Translations under genes and position numbers: made by a program
The notes under the pieces: generated by a model
What the model saw: only the letters and a program-made list of their open reading frames with translations
Told to the model about the DNA's origin: nothing
Databases searched by the model: none
NCBI GenBank assembly: GCA_963664585.2
Contig: CAXXEO010000015.1
Location: 62,001-126,000, forward strand
Length of the DNA stretch: 64,000 nucleotides
Origin: G963664585 sp963664585
GTDB lineage: Bacteria; Bacillota; Clostridia; Oscillospirales; Ruminococcaceae
Direction of reading: 5' to 3'
Shown: positions 55,688-63,463 of the stretch, piece after piece
Layout: every line of letters begins with the position of its first letter
How positions within the stretch are numbered: the first letter of the stretch is position 1

Positions 55688-56860
55688 TCAAATAACAGCT
55701 TTGGAATCTTTGTTTTTCAAAATGATCGAAATAGCAGCTGCGGCAATGAGCGCGAGACTTCCACCAAACCAGAATGGAGCCGCTGCCCCAAAGACACTCC
55801 ATAAAAATCCTGCCAGAATGGAGGCAGGAAGCAAGGCTATGCCTACGAGGGTCGCATGCATACCAAGAACGGTTCCTTTTAAGTCAGGCGGTGATATCTC
55901 AGCGACCAGTGCTCTTTCCGCGCCCGAAGTCAAAGCCGAATACACACCGTAAAGAGCAAACAAAACGATTATACCTACTTTAGAAGAAATCAGAGCGAAC
56001 CCAATATAGACTATTCCGTAAAAAACATAGCCTGTCACAAGCAGAACCCTTCGACCAATTTTATCCGACAGTCTTCCCATGGGATAAGCAAGCAACGAAG
56101 CTACCATGTTATAAAGAAAATACAATAGGACAACTGTTCTGGCATCATAACCAGCACTTCGTGCTCTAAGAAGAAGAAATGCATTTGAGGAGTTCCCCAG
56201 TGTAAATAGAAAGGCAACCAGCAAAAATCCTTTCAGTTTACTGTCCAGGATCGCGAAATCGAAAACGAGCTTACGTCCTGCCTTAGTTTCTCTTTTCTGC
56301 TCTTTCACAAAAGAGATTGCACATACCCCCAGAACGGCAGGGATGATGGAGAGAAGAAAGATCCGCCTGTAATTAATGGAACTGCCACTCATCAGAAAAT
56401 AGGCTGCCAGAATCCCAAGCGCAGATCCCAGCATGTCCATCATTTTATGGAGTCCAAAGGAACCTCCGAGCTTGTTTTGGGCTGCACTTTCCGCAATCAG
56501 CGCGTCACGGGGTGCGGTACGGATTCCTTTTCCGATGCGGTCGATTACCCGGGCGAATAAGATCCCCGGCCAGGTAGATGCAAAAATCAGGGCTGCTTTA
56601 TAGAAGATCGCACCTGAATAACCGATGAAGGTAAAAATTTTTTTATTTTTATATTTATCCGTTATATAACCACTGATGATTTTCAAGAGGCTTGCCAGAC
56701 TTTCTGCGATTCCCTCAATAATACCGACAATAGCCGGAGACGCTCCCAAAACAGAGGTCAGATAAATCGGTATGATTGGGTACACCATTTCCGTGCTTAA
56801 ATCGATCAGCATACTGACAATGCCAAGAAATATAATATTCCCCACAATTGACCGCTTCAC
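55688..56860 (-). CDS. Major facilitator superfamily transporter
   Basis: Twelve-helix MFS protein, about 390 aa if the GTG at 56860 is used (VKRSIVGNIIFLGIVSMLID). The MFS loop motifs GYITDKYKNKKIFT and the second-half copy MGRLSDKIGRRVLLVTGYVFYG are clear, with RVIDRIGKGIRTAPRDALIAE typical of the Fsr/YfkF-like drug-resistance group. The open frame extends further upstream, but that part crosses the C3 hairpin and is unlikely to be coding. It follows an HTH regulator gene; the two may form one unit. Confidence 0.87.
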   Translation of the reverse strand: MKRSIVGNIIFLGIVSMLIDLSTEMVYPIIPIYLTSVLGASPAIVGIIEGIAESLASLLKIISGYITDKYKNKKIFTFIGYSGAIFYKAALIFASTWPGILFARVIDRIGKGIRTAPRDALIAESAAQNKLGGSFGLHKMMDMLGSALGILAAYFLMSGSSINYRRIFLLSIIPAVLGVCAISFVKEQKRETKAGRKLVFDFAILDSKLKGFLLVAFLFTLGNSSNAFLLLRARSAGYDARTVVLLYFLYNMVASLLAYPMGRLSDKIGRRVLLVTGYVFYGIVYIGFALISSKVGIIVLFALYGVYSALTSGAERALVAEISPPDLKGTVLGMHATLVGIALLPASILAGFLWSVFGAAAPFWFGGSLALIAAAAISIILKNKDSKAVI

Positions 56861-56882
56861 TTTCTTTATAAAATTGCGTTCA

Positions 56883-56918
56883 CTGTATTCTCCCCCCGCC
56901 TGCGGGGGGAGAATACAG
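56883..56918. repeat. Type C hairpin C3 (perfect palindrome)
   Basis: CTGTATTCTCCCCCCGC, two-base centre CT, then the exact reverse complement (17-bp arms, 36 bp). It lies between the HTH gene and the MFS gene. Confidence 0.85.
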
Positions 56919-56954
56919 AAAAAGTATTTAGAGAGGACCAGCTTGATAACAACT

Positions 56955-57428
56955 TTAAATGCGAACTGTATCAAATGACGTTTTTTGATTGGCTTCCAGC
57001 TTTGAATCCTCACGCAGCGCCCAAAAAATCTTGAACTCCAGTTTTTCGATTTCTCTTTGCTGTTTATAGCTGATTCTCAGTGTGGCGTCTTTCGGAATGA
57101 TAATGTCGCGATCCAGACTTTCCAAAACGGATTTGATATTGTTGTCGTTTTTCGTGACAGTGGACAGGACCTCACCGATCTGATCAAACAATAAAGCCGA
57201 ATCGCCCGGGATATCTTTGGAAACCCGATACAGCTCATTTTGATTGATATAGCTCAGCGAATCACCAGACGCAAGCCAGCGGATCAAGGCCCCCTTGCTA
57301 AAGCGCCATTCTCTGCCGATCTTTCGGGCAGGGATATGCTCTTCCCGGAGCAGTTTTATCAGTGTTTTTTCACTGACTCCCAAACAAACAACAGCCTGCT
57401 CAAGATTTAAGATATCATCATCCATCAT
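56955..57428 (-). CDS. Excisionase/MerR-like helix-turn-helix protein
   Basis: 157 aa. The N-terminus ILNLEQAVVCLGVSEKTLIKLLREEHIPARKIGREWRFSKGALIRWL is an HTH_17 (excisionase-type winged helix) DNA-binding domain. The C-terminal part is helical and unknown, with a DRDIIIPKDATLRISYKQQREIEKLEFKIFWAL segment. No integrase is nearby, so a role as local transcription regulator, perhaps of the MFS gene just downstream, is more likely than phage excision. Confidence 0.8.
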   Translation of the reverse strand: MMDDDILNLEQAVVCLGVSEKTLIKLLREEHIPARKIGREWRFSKGALIRWLASGDSLSYINQNELYRVSKDIPGDSALLFDQIGEVLSTVTKNDNNIKSVLESLDRDIIIPKDATLRISYKQQREIEKLEFKIFWALREDSKLEANQKTSFDTVRI

Positions 57429-57639
57429 GGGTCTATCGCTCCTTTCCTGCTAATGCGTTCATTCGAGCCTCTTTTCCCTGCCGATGCCAAGCAAAAGAAA
57501 CAAAGCACTAAATATGCAATCAGCATATCGCTATTCTAGCCAAAAGTCAACATTTAGTATCCATTTAGCAGTAAATAGTGTAGTTTTAACAGCAATAATC
57601 CGCTTCCGATTCACCTGACACAAGTGGGAAAATTAGAGA

Positions 57640-57748
57640 TATAGCTAATTAACTTAAAAACTGGCTATAGTTAAAACGTCATTTTCCCCTCCCCCGCCTT
57701 CGGCGGGGGAGAAAAATCACAAGCTTGTTTTCAAGCTAATCAACTATA
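57640..57748 (+). repeat. Repeat A10 (family A, 109 bp)
   Basis: Forward copy, TATAGCTAATTAACTT to AAGCTAATCAACTATA. Both terminal repeats have a C/T change at matching depth, and the centre is CCCCTCCCCCGCC-TTC-GGCGGGGGAGAA. Confidence 0.92.
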
Positions 57749-57802
57749 AAAAAACATTCATTGAAACAGGCTGTGAGATTGAATCAAGAACAGGAAGGCA
57801 TT

Positions 57803-57831
57803 AAAAAAGGGCCTTTCTACCGAAAGGACCC
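57803..57831 (-). terminator. ppa terminator
   Basis: GGGCCTTTC / GAAAGGACCC stem (one bulge) with a T6 run on the minus strand, downstream of ppa. Confidence 0.75.
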
Positions 57832-57894
57832 CTCATAAGACCAGCAGATACAAACACTTCAAAAAATGATCATATTAAGCTCAAATCACAATGA

Positions 57895-58492
57895 CTATGG
57901 ATCATATCTTTTTCCCTCAACCGGAGGGATTTGAAATAACTTTTTTAGATATTCCTGCCGTCGCAATAGTTTTTTAAGATAATCGGCGATAGCCTTATCG
58001 ATAATACGCACAGCATCCTCAACACAACTGACCCTCATCCACAGCGGTGGGCTTATTTTCCAGAGACTTGTAGACGGAAAAAAAGTGGCGCATCTCATCA
58101 AAGATATGAGTGGGCAGCTCGTCGATGCTTTTATATTCTCTGTAGGTTGGATCGTTAAAAGGCAGGGCAATGATCTTATCGTCGCGCTTGCCACCGTCGA
58201 TCATGGATATGACGCCAATAGGGCGGCAGCGCACCAGCGTGAGCAGATCCAACGGCTCGCTGCACAGCACAAGCACATCAAGCGGGTCGCCGTCATCGGC
58301 CAGGGTCCGAGGGATTAGGCCGTAGTTCGCCGGGTAGTGGGTGGATGTAAAAAGGATTCGGTCAAGGATAATCAGGCCCGTCTCCTTATCTAGTTCGTAT
58401 TTTTTTTTGCAGCCCTTGGGGATCTCAATCACCGCGATAAAATCCTCGGGTGTGATTCGTTTTGGTTCAATATCGTGCCAGATGTTTTTCAT
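57895..58492 (-). pseudogene. ppa: Family I inorganic pyrophosphatase, one frameshift as given
   Basis: Hydrolyses PPi. From the ATG at 58492 (AAAGGAG upstream) MKNIWHDIEPKRITPEDFIAVIEIPKGCKKKYELDKETG leads into the active-site segment DGDPLDVLVLC and FNDPTYREYKSIDELP. A single extra base near 58.02 kb (GGTCAGTTGTGTT) breaks the frame after VDEGQ; the next frame continues VEDAVRIIDKAIADYLKKLLRR. Restored length is about 198 aa. Confidence 0.88.
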
Positions 58493-58563
58493 GTGTTTGC
58501 TCCTTTGGCTCAAGTTTGGGCAGCACGGTTTTTTTTCTAAAGCAGATTGTAGGTTTTCCAATT

Positions 58564-58592
58564 ATTATAGTACGGCTGTCCCTATATTGCAA
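58564..58592 (-). promoter_or_regulatory. Predicted promoter of ppa
   Basis: Minus-strand TTGCAA (58587-58592) and TATAAT (58564-58569) with a 17-base spacer, about 70 bases before the ppa start. Confidence 0.72.
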
Positions 58593-58627
58593 CCATTAAT
58601 TTTTGATGACGACTGGGGGGCATCTTT

Positions 58628-59221
58628 TTATATACCTTCTCCCATACGTACAACCTCGGCCCCCAGATACTGGGCTTCAATCGGGTCATGTGTGATAAAT
58701 AGAATGCCACGATGCGCCGCATACCCGGCGACGATATCCATAACTTGCAGCTTTCTCTCGTCATCCAAGCCCTTAAACGGCTCATCCATGACCATAAAAT
58801 CTGAAGGATAAAGAAGCGCCCTTGCGATTGCCACACGGCGTCTCATTCCACCCGAAAGTTTAACCGCGGACTTTCGCATACTGTCGGAAAGCCCCAACCT
58901 GTCCAGCATATCGGATATCTCCGTCACCGAAACGGCTTTCTGTGTGACAAGCCGTATATTTTCTATTGCATCCAGCCAGTCCAGAAGACGGCTTTCCTGA
59001 AAGACAGCCGACAGGATGTGTCCATCCAAACCGGTAATCTCCCCACTGTCCGGCGGAACAATACCCAGCAGGATATGGGCAGCGGTGGTTTTTCCGCAGC
59101 CGGACGGGCCCATCAGACAAGTAATTCCCCTGTCCTTGAGAATGAGGTTGAAGTCGGTCAGCACAGGTTTTCCATCATATGTTTTATTAAGATGCAGAAG
59201 GCTGATCGGCATCAGTGCCAC
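58628..59221 (-). CDS. ABC transporter ATPase, SsuB/TauB-like
   Basis: ATPase of a nitrate/sulfonate/taurine-type importer, 197 aa, somewhat short for the family but complete in motifs: Walker A GPSGCGKTT, Q-loop AVFQESRLLDW, signature LSGGMRRRVAIARAL, Walker B FMVMDEPFKGLDD, H-loop LFITHDP. The start (59221 or the second Met at 59212) overlaps the end of the permease gene. Confidence 0.9.
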   Translation of the reverse strand: MALMPISLLHLNKTYDGKPVLTDFNLILKDRGITCLMGPSGCGKTTAAHILLGIVPPDSGEITGLDGHILSAVFQESRLLDWLDAIENIRLVTQKAVSVTEISDMLDRLGLSDSMRKSAVKLSGGMRRRVAIARALLYPSDFMVMDEPFKGLDDERKLQVMDIVAGYAAHRGILFITHDPIEAQYLGAEVVRMGEGI

Positions 59222-59990
59222 CTCCCCCCAGCCGCTGATTCATAAACCGGATCAGAAACATAAATATCCACTCGAAAAGGACGCTGATCAGAATGACAAC
59301 CACCGTCCAGGCAAGCAGGTCGGGTGTTTCTAGAAATATTTTGGCCTGATAGAGACTAGCGCCAATACTCCCCTTGGGAAGACCGATCACCTCGGCCGCG
59401 ATACCCGATTTCCAACAGAATCCAAGTCCCACAGAACATCCTGCTACAAAGTGTGGCAAAAGAAGGGGGATGTAAATTTTCAATACCCTTTGATGAAGGG
59501 GAATTTTGTATACCCTCGCCATTTCCACCAATTTTTGATCCATGGAAAGGATACCCTGATACAGATTGGCATAGATAACCGGCACCACCATCAAAAAAGA
59601 GATAAAGGTGGAAAGCCAGCCCGTTTTGACCCAAATCAGGGCTAGGATGATAAAGGACGCAACCGGCGTCACTTTGACCACTGTGATAAGGGGAGCAAGA
59701 AGGCGCCTCAGCAAGAGACTCTTAGCACACGAGACAGCCAAAAGGCTTCCCACAGCAATGCCCAGAAGGAAACCCATGACAATTCTTGAAAAGGAGAAAA
59801 AAACGGCACTCCAGAACTTCGGCTGAAACACAAGGGTCCAAAGACGTGAAAATACAAGAATGGGAGATACCAAAAGTATCTCCTGCCCTATCAGTACAGC
59901 GATGAAATGCCACGCCAAAAGCCAGAGCCCCGCCACAGCCAGGCCCGTTCCGAAACTTGTCCCTTTACTTTTTGTAGTAGAAGGCGTCAT
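59187..59990 (-). CDS. ABC transporter permease, SsuC/TauC-like
   Basis: Membrane subunit, 267 aa, about six helices, BPD_transp_1 fold. The EAA-type loop is LVEMARVYKIPLHQRVLKIYIPLLLPHF; GFCWKSGIAAEVIGLPKGSIGASLYQAK is typical of the sulfonate/nitrate/taurine group. The ATG follows GTAGGAGGAAAA. The binding-protein gene overlaps its start by 26 bases and its own end overlaps the ATPase, so all three are tightly coupled. Confidence 0.91.
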   Translation of the reverse strand: MTPSTTKSKGTSFGTGLAVAGLWLLAWHFIAVLIGQEILLVSPILVFSRLWTLVFQPKFWSAVFFSFSRIVMGFLLGIAVGSLLAVSCAKSLLLRRLLAPLITVVKVTPVASFIILALIWVKTGWLSTFISFLMVVPVIYANLYQGILSMDQKLVEMARVYKIPLHQRVLKIYIPLLLPHFVAGCSVGLGFCWKSGIAAEVIGLPKGSIGASLYQAKIFLETPDLLAWTVVVILISVLFEWIFMFLIRFMNQRLGGGGTDADQPSAS

Positions 59991-60987
59991 CAGGCAGTTT
60001 TCCTCCTACGGATGCCGGGTTCTGCGAGAACAGAACTTTCAGATATCCGCTCACCTTATTTTTCATCTCTTCCCCCTGAATAAAGACAATATTGCATAGG
60101 GGAAGCGCAATTTTCGCTACAGCAGCGGGAGCGATATCATATTTTTCCACAAGAGCGGCAGCCGCTTCGGTATTTGCATTCACATAATCCACTGAGGTTT
60201 TGCACTCGGACAAAAAGGCTTCAACAGCCGCTTTGTTCTCCGTAAGAACTTTGTTTCGAACAATCACCACGCCGGTGACCACGCTGGAGGTTTTGTCGAC
60301 GGCATTCCATTCCTTAGAGATGTCGAGGGCAATACGAAGCTTGCTGTTTTTCATCATGACTGTGGCCACATAGGGCTGGGGAAGGACCGCAATGGTTGCT
60401 TGTCCCTGATTCAGAAGAGCCGCAACCTCAGTGGATTCTGATTTATATTGTATATCCACATCCTTTTCGGGGTCAAGACCACTTTGTTTCAGCAAATAAT
60501 TTAAAGTGTATTCGGGGGTGGCTCCCTTACCGGTGGAATAGATGGTCTTTCCCTTCAGATCCGCCACTGTTTTGATGGTATCACCGGACTCAATGACATA
60601 CAGGACGCCAAGGGCGTCGATGGCTGCCAGAGAAACTGCGCCTTCTGTTTTGGCGTAAAGCACCGAGGCAAGGTTGCAGGGGACCGCAGCAATATCGACC
60701 TCGCCCTTCACTACCTTGGCAACGATTTCGTCCGGTGTTCCCAGAATGGAAAAGTTATAGTCATTGATCGCTTTTCCTGCCGCCGCATTTTCCATCAGAC
60801 TTACCATGCCCATAGCGGTGGCGCCCTTCAATGCCGCTATCTTAAGCGAAACCTTCGTGACGGGCGCAGGTTTGGAGGAAGATGACTGTGCCGAGGAGGA
60901 TGAACTGCTTGTGGTGCTGGTACATCCCGCCAGCAATAGTAGCGCCAAGGTAAGGGCTGCGATAGATTTGGTTAATCTTATATTCAT
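59965..60987 (-). CDS. ABC transporter substrate-binding lipoprotein, SsuA/NMT1-like
   Basis: Lipoprotein, 340 aa: signal MNIRLTKSIAALTLALLLLA with lipobox Cys at residue 22 (AGC), then a Ser-rich linker (SSSSSSAQSSSSKPAP) and an NMT1/SsuA-like domain (KIAALKGATAMGMVSLMENAAAG, VDIAAVPCNLASVLYAKTEGAVSLAAID, GKTIYSTGKGATPEYTLNYLLKQSGLDP). Relatives bind sulfonates, taurine, nitrate or thiamin precursors; the ligand is not evident. Preceded by a possibly structured leader (61032-61107). Confidence 0.88.
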   Translation of the reverse strand: MNIRLTKSIAALTLALLLLAGCTSTTSSSSSSAQSSSSKPAPVTKVSLKIAALKGATAMGMVSLMENAAAGKAINDYNFSILGTPDEIVAKVVKGEVDIAAVPCNLASVLYAKTEGAVSLAAIDALGVLYVIESGDTIKTVADLKGKTIYSTGKGATPEYTLNYLLKQSGLDPEKDVDIQYKSESTEVAALLNQGQATIAVLPQPYVATVMMKNSKLRIALDISKEWNAVDKTSSVVTGVVIVRNKVLTENKAAVEAFLSECKTSVDYVNANTEAAAALVEKYDIAPAAVAKIALPLCNIVFIQGEEMKNKVSGYLKVLFSQNPASVGGKLPDDAFYYKK

Positions 60988-61031
60988 TGTAACAATATCC
61001 TTTCAAGACACACTTTTTCATTGTCACTCAC

Positions 61032-61107
61032 GGTGAAATGTCACCATCGGCAGACGAAACGGAATTGCTCTGAAATCCGCATTACCCATAAAGGGGCTGT
61101 GTCTGCC
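61032..61107 (-). promoter_or_regulatory. Possible structured 5' leader of the ABC importer operon
   Basis: On the minus strand GGCAGAC (61101-61107) pairs with GTCTGCC (61049-61055), enclosing smaller possible stems (CCCCTTTATGGG and CGGA...TCCG). A separate hairpin GGTGA-CATT-TCACC follows before the start codon. It matches no riboswitch class I can name. Confidence 0.35.
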
Positions 61108-61197
61108 ATTCATTTGATGTAAATGATTCCCTTCTTTCCCCTTTTCATACCGCCATCGGGCGGATCATCCCGCCTGTTTTCTCTTTCATACGGGATT

Positions 61198-61941
61198 TTA
61201 TCTAAAAGCATCCCCCCGGCCACTCGGGCTGTAATCTAACAGTGCTTTAGCGGCTTGTGAATGCTGAACCTGTCTTTCGATATGGTAGGTGCGTCCTCCC
61301 TTTTCAAAATGCGCGCCCGTTTGTTTAAAATGAAAGGGCACATTGTTTTCCACACATTGGTCACGGATCGAAACGATCCAGTCATAACGGCAGGTTCTGG
61401 CTTCGGCGCCCGATTCTCCACCTGCGACAACCAGTTCTATTTTCCCTGAGGAGAGATAGCTGTTTAGGTTAACGCCCTCCAGTAGGGGCTCGCAGATTAG
61501 AAAACGGTGTTTGATCGGCGCCTCCAGAAAAATCGGCAGACGGTAATCTGCGCGGTTCTGATTCTCTGACGTACAGCCGATCGCTACATTTTCATAGCCT
61601 TCGCCCCAATCATCTGGAAGCTTTTCGTAAAAGCGGTGAATCCGCTTGGTGATGATCAGAAAGCGCAAATCCCGCCTCGCCCTGATAAAGCTCCACGCCT
61701 CTGGCCGCCATTCATCCGCATCCTCCAGAAAAAAATCGGAGGTTCCACAGGTGAAGATGGACTCGTCCGCGCGAAGCTTGTACTGTCCATCCCGGCCACG
61801 TCTGACGGGCAGGTCAAAATCTGCGGTTTTGGCGACAATTGAGCTATCCCGATCATACCTTAAATCGCTGCGGTAGACATAACAGTTTAGACATCCCGGG
61901 CTGATCTTATGACATCCGTGCCATGGGCTCCATCTTGGCAT
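61198..61941 (-). CDS. DUF5131 (phage Gp37/Gp68-like) family protein
   Basis: 247 aa. N-terminus PRWSPWHGCHKISPGCLNCYVYR carries the CX5CX2C-type cluster of this family, which is thought to bind an Fe-S centre in a radical-SAM-like fold. Other marks are IFTCGTSDFFLEDADEWRPEAWSFI, FLIITKRIHRF, VAIGCTSENQ and FLICEPLLEGV...VVAGGESGAEARTCRYDWIVSIRDQC. Members occur in phages and bacterial chromosomes with no agreed function. No phage genes are adjacent. Confidence 0.85.
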   Translation of the reverse strand: MPRWSPWHGCHKISPGCLNCYVYRSDLRYDRDSSIVAKTADFDLPVRRGRDGQYKLRADESIFTCGTSDFFLEDADEWRPEAWSFIRARRDLRFLIITKRIHRFYEKLPDDWGEGYENVAIGCTSENQNRADYRLPIFLEAPIKHRFLICEPLLEGVNLNSYLSSGKIELVVAGGESGAEARTCRYDWIVSIRDQCVENNVPFHFKQTGAHFEKGGRTYHIERQVQHSQAAKALLDYSPSGRGDAFR

Positions 61942-62011
61942 GGCTGTGCCCCCTTATCCCTTTGCTTACGCTGTCCTTATACTCAATCCAATATAAATTT
62001 CATTTCTTTAC

Positions 62012-62050
62012 ACCTCTGTTTTTCCCGCCGAAGGCGGGGATAACAGAGGT
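62012..62050. repeat. Type C hairpin C4
   Basis: ACCTCTGTTTTTCCCGCC, loop GAA, GGCGGGGATAACAGAGGT; arms pair with two small defects. The region 62051-62236 is A+T rich with nothing recognised. Confidence 0.8.
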
Positions 62051-62236
62051 AGGATGATTGTCATTTGTATTTTTGCCCAGAAAGCTTGCCTTTGTTTGTT
62101 AATTATAACTTATTGTTATTAAAATATCAAGAAAATCAGATCCATCGATTTGCCAAAAATACAGACCTTTGCGATACGATTATTGTCATAATAGGATGAT
62201 TACAAATACTGCAACATGTTAAGATTTACTTCGCGA

Positions 62237-62344
62237 TATGGCCAATTAACTTAAAAACTAGCTACATATAAAACGTCATTTTCTTCCCCCCGCCTTCGGC
62301 GGGGGGAAGAAATCACAAGCTTGTTTTCAAGTTAATCAACTATA
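62237..62344 (+). repeat. Repeat A11 (family A, 108 bp)
   Basis: Forward copy with TATGGCCAATTAACTT, ACTAGCTACATATA in the left arm (paired changes lost) and an extended C6/G6 central stem; the right end is standard. Confidence 0.92.
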
Positions 62345-62535
62345 TGGGCTGTGTTAAGAAAAAATAGATCATATATTTAGAAAAATGTCTTTCTTGAAGG
62401 AGGAAATATGATACAGCGGATCTGGAAATATCGCGGTTTCATCACAGCTTATGATCACTTCAGTCTTTAAAATCAATGGATAAACGTTTACTGTGAACAC
62501 TATTTTTCTTGACTCAAATATCATCCATAAATGCT

Positions 62536-62572
62536 CAAAAGAGCCTGGCGATTTTGTCGCCAGACTCTTTTG
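62536..62572. terminator. Strong terminator after the flavodoxin gene
   Basis: CAAAAGAGCCTGGCGA / TCGCCAGACTCTTTTG stem (one mismatch) around ATTTTG-type loop; T-rich on both sides. Confidence 0.8.
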
Positions 62573-62611
62573 CACGATTTAGTACTTGTACTATTTTCTT
62601 TTAAAAATCAA

Positions 62612-62660
62612 TTAATCTTTATCTGTTTTCTCCGCCTTCGGCGGGGGAAATAGATTTAAA
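62612..62660. repeat. Type C hairpin C5 (imperfect)
   Basis: TTAATCTTTATCTGTTTTCTCCGCC, loop TTC, GGCGGGGGAAATAGATTTAA split by the tip; arms ATCT...TTTCTCCGCC / GGCGGGGGAAATAGAT pair with several defects. Confidence 0.65.
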
Positions 62661-62694
62661 ATATTGCCGTTTAATATAGAATTAGTATTAACTG

Positions 62695-63117
62695 CTAAAC
62701 ACCATAACGTGAAATGATTTCTTTTGCGAACTTTTTAGCCGCCTGCAAGTCTTCCCTATCCGGGTGTTTTCTGACGAAAACAAAAAATTTCCCTTTGCAA
62801 AGAAATGTTTGCTCTGAAACGACAATTCCCTTTGGCTCCAATATTTTTTTGACTTCGGGATATGCAGACTGCCCTCTGAATGAGGTGCTGAATACCGCCA
62901 CTCTTTTCACATGGCTATCCAGGCCTTCGACAAATATTTTTAATGCATCGTCGATTTTTCCCGCATAGACTGCCCCGCCCAGAAACAGGATGTCCGTATC
63001 CTCGGTAATCCGATCACTTGAGACGGCACATGCGGTCACGTCCACTTCTTGCGCAATAGCTTCTGCAACTTTTTTCGTATTGCCGGAACGGGATTGGTAT
63101 CGCACCTTGATGTTCAT
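62695..63117 (-). CDS. Flavodoxin-like protein
   Basis: FMN-binding electron-transfer-type protein, 140 aa from the ATG at 63117 (AGAGG upstream). The phosphate-binding loop is YQSRSGNTKKVAEAIA; LFLGGAVYAGKIDDALKIFVEGLD and VAVFSTSFRGQSAYPEVKKIL follow. The family is clear, but the redox partner is not. A much longer frame to 63291 exists but lacks a ribosome site. Confidence 0.88.
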   Translation of the reverse strand: MNIKVRYQSRSGNTKKVAEAIAQEVDVTACAVSSDRITEDTDILFLGGAVYAGKIDDALKIFVEGLDSHVKRVAVFSTSFRGQSAYPEVKKILEPKGIVVSEQTFLCKGKFFVFVRKHPDREDLQAAKKFAKEIISRYGV

Positions 63118-63247
63118 AAATAGCCTCTTTTCTATCATCGGTTTATGTTCTTTTCTGTTCAAGGACGCAGGATGTCGGATGGACAGTCTGCGTGTTATCG
63201 CGCCGATAGAATTTTCAAGAATGAATAACAGCACTTTCCGCTTGATT

Positions 63248-63463
63248 TTATTCCCCGATATAAGTGAATCTAGGGCAGCTTTTTCCGTCACGCTCCACTA
63301 TCTCATCCCACATAGACACAGGGCGTACCCATATTCCCTGATCGCCATAAAGTGCTTGGTACACCACCATCGGCTCCAGACTTTCCGAATGTCTGGCAGT
63401 ATACAGTACCCTGTATACATTTCCCTTAAAATGACGGTAACGGCCAGCCTTAATTTCATCCAT
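63248..63463 (-). CDS. DUF1653-domain protein
   Basis: 71 aa from the ATG at 63463: GRYRHFKGNVYRVLYTARHSESLEPMVVYQALYGDQGIWVRPVSMWDEIVERDG. This is the full DUF1653 pattern (GxYRHFKGxxYxVL...vvYqalYg...WvRP...F). Function unknown. Its start overlaps the end of thpR by 8 bases, so the two are translated together. Confidence 0.9.
   Translation of the reverse strand: MDEIKAGRYRHFKGNVYRVLYTARHSESLEPMVVYQALYGDQGIWVRPVSMWDEIVERDGKSCPRFTYIGE

Noticed and set aside
56955..57428. Phage excision module
   Set aside because: The HTH protein resembles excisionase in its DNA-binding domain only; no integrase, attachment repeats or phage genes are near.
61142..61180. GGCGG-ATCATC-CCGCC stem followed by T-rich sequence as a plus-strand terminator
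   Set aside because: No plus-strand gene precedes it; the genes on both sides run on the minus strand.
5090..62344. CRISPR array
   Set aside because: The repeats are single, widely spaced and in both orientations, with whole genes between them; there are no regular spacers and no cas genes.
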